Assembly: GCA_002221725.1 (NCBI GenBank)
Contig: NJFT01000163.1
Location: 28,352-92,351 of the forward strand
Source: Scedosporium boydii
Lineage: Eukaryota; Ascomycota; Sordariomycetes; Microascales; Microascaceae
Length of the DNA stretch: 64,000 nucleotides
Direction of reading: 5' to 3'
Positions 58,174-64,000 of this stretch are shown here, in pieces. The translations under genes and the position numbers were made by a program. Below the pieces are notes generated by a model that saw only the letters and a list, made by a program, of their open reading frames with translations, was not told the origin of the DNA and did no database searches. Numbering within the stretch: the stretch's first letter is position 1; every line of letters begins with the position of its first letter.

Positions 58174-58782
58174 TTGGTGGACCAGGGTAGTTCTGGGTGG
58201 ATGAAAATAGCCTGGCCTCGATGGCGAGGCACAATTGAGGGTTGTGGTTACGCACTCTAGCTGAAACAGTAGCTCGGCAGGGAAGAGACGTTGAAGGGTC
58301 TGGTCCTGTTGGGTGGGAGGAGGAGGAGGGGACGGCACCACATACAGGCAGAGGACAAGTCAACACTGCGCTAGATTTCTCAAGGAATGAAGTCTACTCC
58401 GTAGCCAGGCCATCAAAGTGGGCTTCCCATATCGTGTTGGCACCATTGGCAGAACAGACAATAGGCTGGTGTTTTCAATGCGGGCCTGTGTTTCACGGGG
58501 GTAGCACTAATAACATTCCAGGATCATTGGGCTTGGCGGATGGCAACATACGAAGTACGCTTTCCACTATAATATTACTTGGTCGAAGGATCAATTGATG
58601 GGGCATCGAATTTGACATTCCCCTGGGGTCTGGAGATAGAAACTGTTCTCTCGATGGCACCTCACCCCTCCTTCATCGGGCAAAGCGATCGACAATGTGC
58701 ACGAGGCTAACCAACATGATTGATGAGACGGATCAGTGCGCTTGCACTTGGTCTGCATGAGGCTTCGGTAGTGTAACGGCCG

Positions 58783-58802
58783 ACGCCACGCCACGCCACG
58801 CC
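58783..58802. repeat. 5-bp tandem repeat, ACGCC x4
   Basis: Four exact ACGCC units. The same 5-bp word, read in another phase (CCACG), makes up half of the array at 4354-4383. Confidence 0.85.
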
Positions 58803-61800
58803 AGGGCTTTGATTTGATTTGGATCAGATTCACTCTCCAGCCGCAGTTCACTTCAGCTCTGCTCAGACGTGAGAAATAGGGGACGCTCCAGCTGGAAAGG
58901 CTGGGACTCGAGTCTTAGGTTGAAGAAACTGTCTTTCTTTCTTTGGATGGGAAATGGCTTGATGTCTAAGACAGTCGTACATGACGAAAAAAAAAGGGGG
59001 GGGAACTCTCCAACGTACGCTACTTTTAGGGTCTCGATTCCATTTAGGTCCCCTGAAGCTCCCACTATTGCCACTACGCCGTATTTGATCGAGTGTATGT
59101 ACGAAGATGCATGTCTGGGAGCCCAAGGCACGAGTCTAAAGTCCTCAAGATCCACTCTAAACGCGTCCTGGCGTGGTGAGTGAACTTCGTAGTGTGTACA
59201 CTTCTCTTGGATTGATAATAATGGGAGAGGGAGACCGAAATGTCCAACACACAACGGACGGGAGAGAGTCTGGGTCTTCAAAATTGGGAATTTCCGGGAT
59301 ACAGAATGCGGAAGGACGGGAAGAGACGATGCAGGACAGAGTGTAATCTCGTCGTTCCCGAATATGCTGCCCGGCGTGCCTGCCTGTATGCCTGCCTGCT
59401 TTTTGAAGCGAGGTCTGCGAGCTGGGATTAGCCGCGGCGGACGGGCGACACGTCTCGTCTCGTCTCGCGTCATGCAGCAGACTTTTTGTCGAGTCGAAAA
59501 TGTCGGGAGACTTTGGGAGAGAGTTATTTTTGATATTACTGGGGAAAAAAAAAAGTGAGAAGTCAAGAGACCACACCTAACTTTTGGGAAGAATAAACGG
59601 GCCAGTAAGATGCTGAGGACTAGGGTCCACGAACGACGTTTGAAGATGGCGTAACAAGTTACAAGGGGTGGATGATGTGGATGATGCACTCGCGAGATTA
59701 ATGAGGACAGGGCAAAACGGACAAAACAGGACAGGACAGCAACAGGAGAATTATTATCCGTGGTTTAACCTCTTTGAATCAGATACTTGCTCCTTTGCGA
59801 GTGATTTCGTGAATGACCGCATCGTCTCATATTACTAAAGGGAAAGGAACAGGTTACTCGAAAGTATTGATATGTTTTTGCAAGTCGAGTCGACGCCTAG
59901 ACTTCAATGTCTGGATCGTCACAACTACGAAGTATTGCCTGGATATCATCGATTAATTTTACGCACAATGATTTTTTAACACTTAGCCTCGGATAGGGCT
60001 ATCCTTGTTCGATGGTCGAATAGAAACCCGAACAAATGGATTGTGTGCGCCAATGAATGGTTTGAATCTGCGGGTCCTTGCTGTCAACCGCTAGCTGTAC
60101 GAGAGGAAATCTTGATGTCATCAGGCCCTCAGCATGCAGCGCTGAGGTAGTGTTTATGGTATTAGTGAGGAAGCTGAACGCAAAGGTGGGCTGGATACGA
60201 GCGGAGTGAGGCACTGGTTTCGATGTGGACAGGGTCTCCGGCTGGATCTTACCCTCCTCAAACTCTGACTGTCATTTGATGTTGTGTCAAGTACTTCCAT
60301 GTTCGATCAGGTTAACATTTGAGTTTTGCTCAGAGCAGCTACTGTTGACTACGAGAACATATAGTGGGTGCTGGAGTTGGACTACCAACATCAACTTATA
60401 ACTATGTTCGCAGACAGCCAGGCCATCAACCAAACTGAACTGATGGATGCTGAAAGTTTCAAAGTTGCAGATGGGGCTCGTTGTACTTAATAATACCTCA
60501 ATCTTGTCCTGGCCACGACAGGAACACGATCCACGCACTAAAACACTCTGTAGGGTCGCATGCAGTTGAGTCCTGGACGCTAACCAATATCGAGACGGAC
60601 CCCCCCTCAAAGTGCCTGCTGGCTTTTGGCCTCCACACAACCTCGAACACACCACTGTGTTGAACCCCTGACGACCCGACCCTGACCAGAAACGTTCAAT
60701 GTTATGTTACTCTCAAGGACCCCGTATTATAATTAGGCCATCTCCATCCAGCATCGAACCAAGCCCCATTAAACCTAGTGTGCTCTCTTGATGGACAAAT
60801 TGAAGGCAAGAGCCTGACTCCTGTGATGGCGTCGACAGGAACTCGTGGGACGAAGTAGCGTAATAACAGAACGTTGATCAAATTACGTCGGGGCTGTGTG
60901 GTATCTATCAACGGTAGTGTGGTGTACATCCATCGTAGCTGGAGTGTGCACTCGCCGAGCTCATGCTCTCTAGGCTCTCTCTCACGACTCTCTTCCGTCC
61001 CCATACCAGCCATATTGTACGCTGGTTCTGGCATGCGTACTCCGTACACTACTCCTGATATAATTGCGCTGCTGTACCTGTGTAAACACTTTGTGGTTGG
61101 GTTGATGGACGCTTCAAGTTCTCCTGTAAATGTCAAGTAAATTGGTGTGCGTGGTGTATTGTATTAATTGATGTAGTTTCTACCTAAGTACATCATACAG
61201 GAGGACGTGAGGATGCGAGTACCTTTCACAAGAGAGACCTACTTCGTTAGAGACCTAATAATTCAAACTGTCAGTTCGATCCAACATCGATGGATTTGAT
61301 GTATGAAGTAATTAGTGTACTTCGTACCTCTGTACTTCTGAGCACCCCGTCTCAACCAGCCCATCTTCCGTTGTCCTCCGTACATGCACTCAATACACGT
61401 CCTCCTTCTTACCTCCTCCTTGTCATCCCGGAACCCGGTGTTGCGTTGCTCATCATCCTTCCCCATCGCAAGCCTCGCCCCCTTTCTTTGGTGCCAGTCT
61501 CCATTCCTTCGTTTCTGTCGTCTGCCCAACCGCATCCCCTATTGCTAAGCGGATTGAACCTGCCTACGATCCGAACCAGGACCTCTACCACCGACCCTTC
61601 CGACCTCGACCCCCGACGGCACAATACACCTGACGTAGTATCCAGTGTCTCTCATCGAACTCTCTGCCCGGAAAAAATAACAAGCAGCCTTCGAATTCAC
61701 GCTACACACAAACAACTCCCTGAATCCCACGCACACATTCCGTGGGACGCACACATCCGTCCACGTACCACACGCTCCACGCTATCCGCTCTTGTCCAAC

Positions 61801-62157
61801 AATTTGATCCTACCCCAGCCAGCGAACCGGGCCCCTCCGTCACCGAACATATCCTCTGCCCCCCTGGTGAATTGTAGTAGACTTAGCCAGAGTCCTATGA
61901 CCACCAATTTCTAGCCCGTCCTCCACCTGGTGTTTGTCGGCGGTAGCTTCCACATAGACTTGCTTGCTGTCTTGCTGTCTTCTTTTTTCTTGGAGAAGGA
62001 GAGAGAGTGAGAGGGACAGAAAGTTGAGAGGGGGCTCGATTGATGACGCCCCGAGATTTCGCCTTCGACCACCCAAGCAACCCACATCTTGCGCGATTGA
62101 TCCTGTAACGAACCCGTACATCTCGATCACTCCCAACCCGCACAAACACCGCCCACC

Positions 62158-63883
62158 ATGACGAGCGTGATGGATGAGTATCTTGATACTCCAATGGACA
62201 ATGATGACATCTTTCCCTGCAAGGGTTGTGGCGAGGTTAGTTTGCACCGCGAACCTGCCCACTCGGACGAACACCTCTCGCCGCGTTTGGCCTAACCTCG
62301 AGGCGTCCGAGGCAATAGCTTTAACTTGCCGGTCCCTTGCCATTGTACTAACGGATAGTGCTTTCTATCTAGATCCTCGAGGAGGGAAAGGCATTCGAAT
62401 TAGGTATGTCCATCGTCTAGCCTACGGTGATAGCAAGACGTTCATCGTCCAGTCCATCCTCATTCACCACTACTGTACCCGACGATCTCCGACGAATCCT
62501 CTGCCCATCCATATCCCACTCCCCCCTTCTTTCACCGCCCGCTGGATCCCAGGACTCAACCATATAAGGCCTCTACTAACAGACTCTCTCCTTCAGCCGG
62601 AAACCGATGGCATTTAGACTGCTTCCGATGCAATACCTGCGGTACCCTCCTCGACTCCGATGCGAACCTGCTCCTCCTCGGCGACGGGTCCTTGATATGT
62701 AACAACTGTACATATAGCTGCAGTGCCTGCGGCAACAAGATCGAAGACTTAGCTATTCTCACAGGCGATCAGGCCTTTTGTGCGACATGTTTCCGTTGTA
62801 GGAATTGTAAGAGGAAAATCGAGAATCTCCGCTACGCGAGGACGTCACAGGGCATCTTCTGCATGAGTTGCCATGAATCCCTTATGGCTAGGAGACGGAA
62901 AAAATCAAAGGCCGCTGCCCAGGCGAAAAGCCGCGAGAAAGATGCGTCCGGCATCATCAAGGACAAGTCGCTACCCGCTCTTCCGCCAAACGCGATCCCC
63001 CCGGGTGCTTTTGCCCAGGAACGCGTCGAGCCCGAATCCGATACTCCCACCGAACTCTCCCCGAGACCTCGTCAAGCCTACAATCGAAATGACTCATCAT
63101 CGAGGGGCAGCTCGAGGCCCGCCCCGTCTCCCGAGCGCCCGGCCGATTCTTCCGGAAAAGATACCCTAGGGCTGCCTTCGACCAACTACCGTAATAACCG
63201 CAACTCTTCCATCTTTATGCCCAGCGATGCAATTGGTGGTGACGCCGAGACCTTCTTCATCCCCGTTGCCCTAGACCACAGTCCCGCTCCTACCAACCCG
63301 ACCCCGCGTTCCGCGCCGGACAACCAGGATGCGTCGAAGAAGGATAACAGGGACTACTTCGGCAGCCCTGTCAAGGCGTCTTCTCCCGAGTCGAAGGTGG
63401 ATTCCGCTGCCACAACACCTCACATCGCCTTCCAGGAGAAGGGGAGGCAGGCATCTTCTGACCAGGAGTCCGCCAAGGTTCGACCGCCGCCTGCCCGTAG
63501 ATTGTCCAAGTCGGGCCGCAAGGATTCCACCAGCACCGCCAAATCCTCCGAGGACACCCTTCCCCCGAGAACCTCCAGCAAGGCCCCGCCCGTCGCGGAC
63601 GAATTTAAGCTTCAGGAGGCCCCCCGTGGTAAGAAGCTGCTCACATCGAAGACGAACTCGCAGTCTTCCGGCCAAGATGCTACTGCAGCCAAAGATCAAC
63701 TGCAGCCCGACGACAAGATCGGAACCCCTCGCTCCTCCCTCGACTCTCGGAAGCGCTCTGGAGAAGAGATCCGCGAACGTTCTGATTCTTTGAATGCAAC
63801 ACCCCGTCATGAGTATAATAATAACAATGCCTCAAGGCCAATCACGCGCAAGGAGGTCCCTCAAGGAACCACCCCCCGTAACG
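62158..63883 (+). CDS. rga1: LIM-domain Rho GTPase-activating protein, N-terminal part
   Basis: Three exons are visible (62158-62235, 62373-62403, 62597-63883), then a fourth intron from 63884 (GTAAGT). The gene runs off the window, so the GAP domain is not seen. Introns are 137 and 193 nt, and exon 2 is only 31 nt. Two LIM zinc-binding domains lie in the first 130 residues: CKGCGEIL...HLDCFRCNTCGTLL..CNNC and CSACGNKI...CATCFRCRNC..CMSCHESL. A basic RRRKKSK stretch follows, then about 330 residues of Ser/Pro-rich disordered linker containing SLPALPPNAIPPGAF and RDYFGSPVK. Two LIM domains and this linker match the Rga1/Rga2 type (GAPs for Cdc42 or Rho1 in polarity), rather than three-LIM Lrg1. 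The window ends in CCCCCAG, a likely acceptor, so the fourth intron may end exactly at the border. The RhoGAP assignment is inferred from the N-terminal part. Confidence 0.8.
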
Positions 63884-64000
63884 GTAAGTTTGTTTTCGTT
63901 TGCTGTTGCGACTGCTCTCTGTGTTCATGGTTTGAGTTTCCTGGTGTCCTATGTTTGCCTACATCCGACGTCTTCCCGCTTTTCTTATCCCCACCCCCAG

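Larger units (their letters stand above)
55938..62157. other. 6.2 kb gene-poor block
   Basis: Between STU1 and the LIM-RhoGAP gene I find no supportable gene. Left part: 3' region of STU1 with C/T-rich tracts and T15 (56250-56264). The middle contains short tandem repeats at 58141-58173 and 58783-58802, TCTCG repeats near 59450 and a long minus-strand frame (58853-59689) without an ATG start. TACGRAGTA-type motifs are at 58395, 58549, 59926, 61038 and 61318. The last kilobase is C-rich and should hold the promoter and long leader of the RhoGAP gene. Non-coding transcripts are possible but not shown. Confidence 0.5.

Noticed and set aside
61273..61284. tRNA B-box-like GTTCGATCC
   Set aside because: No A box, acceptor stem or cloverleaf can be drawn around it.
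61290..61877. 195-codon open frame upstream of the LIM-RhoGAP gene
   Set aside because: Composition is Pro/Ser/Leu-rich with no regular secondary structure and no splice link to the gene. Most likely part of a long leader or promoter.

Overview
The window looks like nuclear chromosome of a filamentous ascomycete (Pezizomycotina, probably Sordariomycetes). The reasons are: moderate GC; short introns (mostly 55-110 nt) with GTRNGT-type donors, CTRAC/TACTAAC branch sites and YAG acceptors; large intergenic spaces; and a gene set of single-copy housekeeping and fungal-specific proteins. I found no transposon open reading frame, CRISPR array, rRNA, or tRNA that I could support.

Layout, left to right. 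The 3' part of a mitochondrial Hsp70 (SSC1 type) faces SRP68, the signal recognition particle subunit. SRP68 shares a 0.7 kb divergent promoter with a 1,290-residue mitochondrial PPR-like protein. Next comes a small, uncertain coiled-coil gene followed by coding-like remnants (9.3-10.3 kb), a small conserved fungal protein of unknown function (10.5-11.1 kb) and an Atos/'chromosome segregation during meiosis' domain protein (13.6-16.2 kb). An 11.2 kb stretch with no recognisable gene follows. Then come a Cys-rich single-pass membrane protein with a cytoplasmic SH3 domain (27.4-29.4 kb), the VPS15 regulatory kinase of the class III PI3-kinase (31.4-36.2 kb) and the NAD-isocitrate dehydrogenase subunit IDH2 (37.6-39.3 kb, five exons). 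A 6.3 kb gene-poor stretch leads to a 65-residue two-exon protein (45.6 kb), an aminoglycoside-phosphotransferase-like gene broken by one in-frame TAG (46.9-47.9 kb), a fungal membrane-anchored acidic protein (48.9-50.1 kb) and a two-exon BSP-family HExxH metallopeptidase-like gene (50.4-51.5 kb). That gene is divergent from STU1, the CLASP microtubule protein (52.5-55.9 kb). After another 6.2 kb gene-poor stretch, the window ends inside a LIM-domain RhoGAP of the RGA1 type.

The genes do not form one pathway or cluster; this is ordinary euchromatin. Several serve general cell biology: mitochondrial import and metabolism (SSC1, PPR, IDH2), secretion and endosomes (SRP68, VPS15), and polarity and cytoskeleton (STU1, RGA1, the SH3 membrane protein).

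The most unusual signal is not a gene. A 9-bp near-palindrome, TACGAAGTA/TACTTCGTA (16 exact copies by eye) with its sister TACGGAGTA/TACTCCGTA (5 copies), is scattered through the intergenic DNA. I saw no exact copy inside an intact coding region. Chance would give about half a copy of such a 9-mer. Other points worth a look are the single-nonsense APH-like gene, a conserved small gene whose 63-nt intron is in frame and stop-free, a 12-bp-arm hairpin in a promoter, and the large gene-empty blocks.
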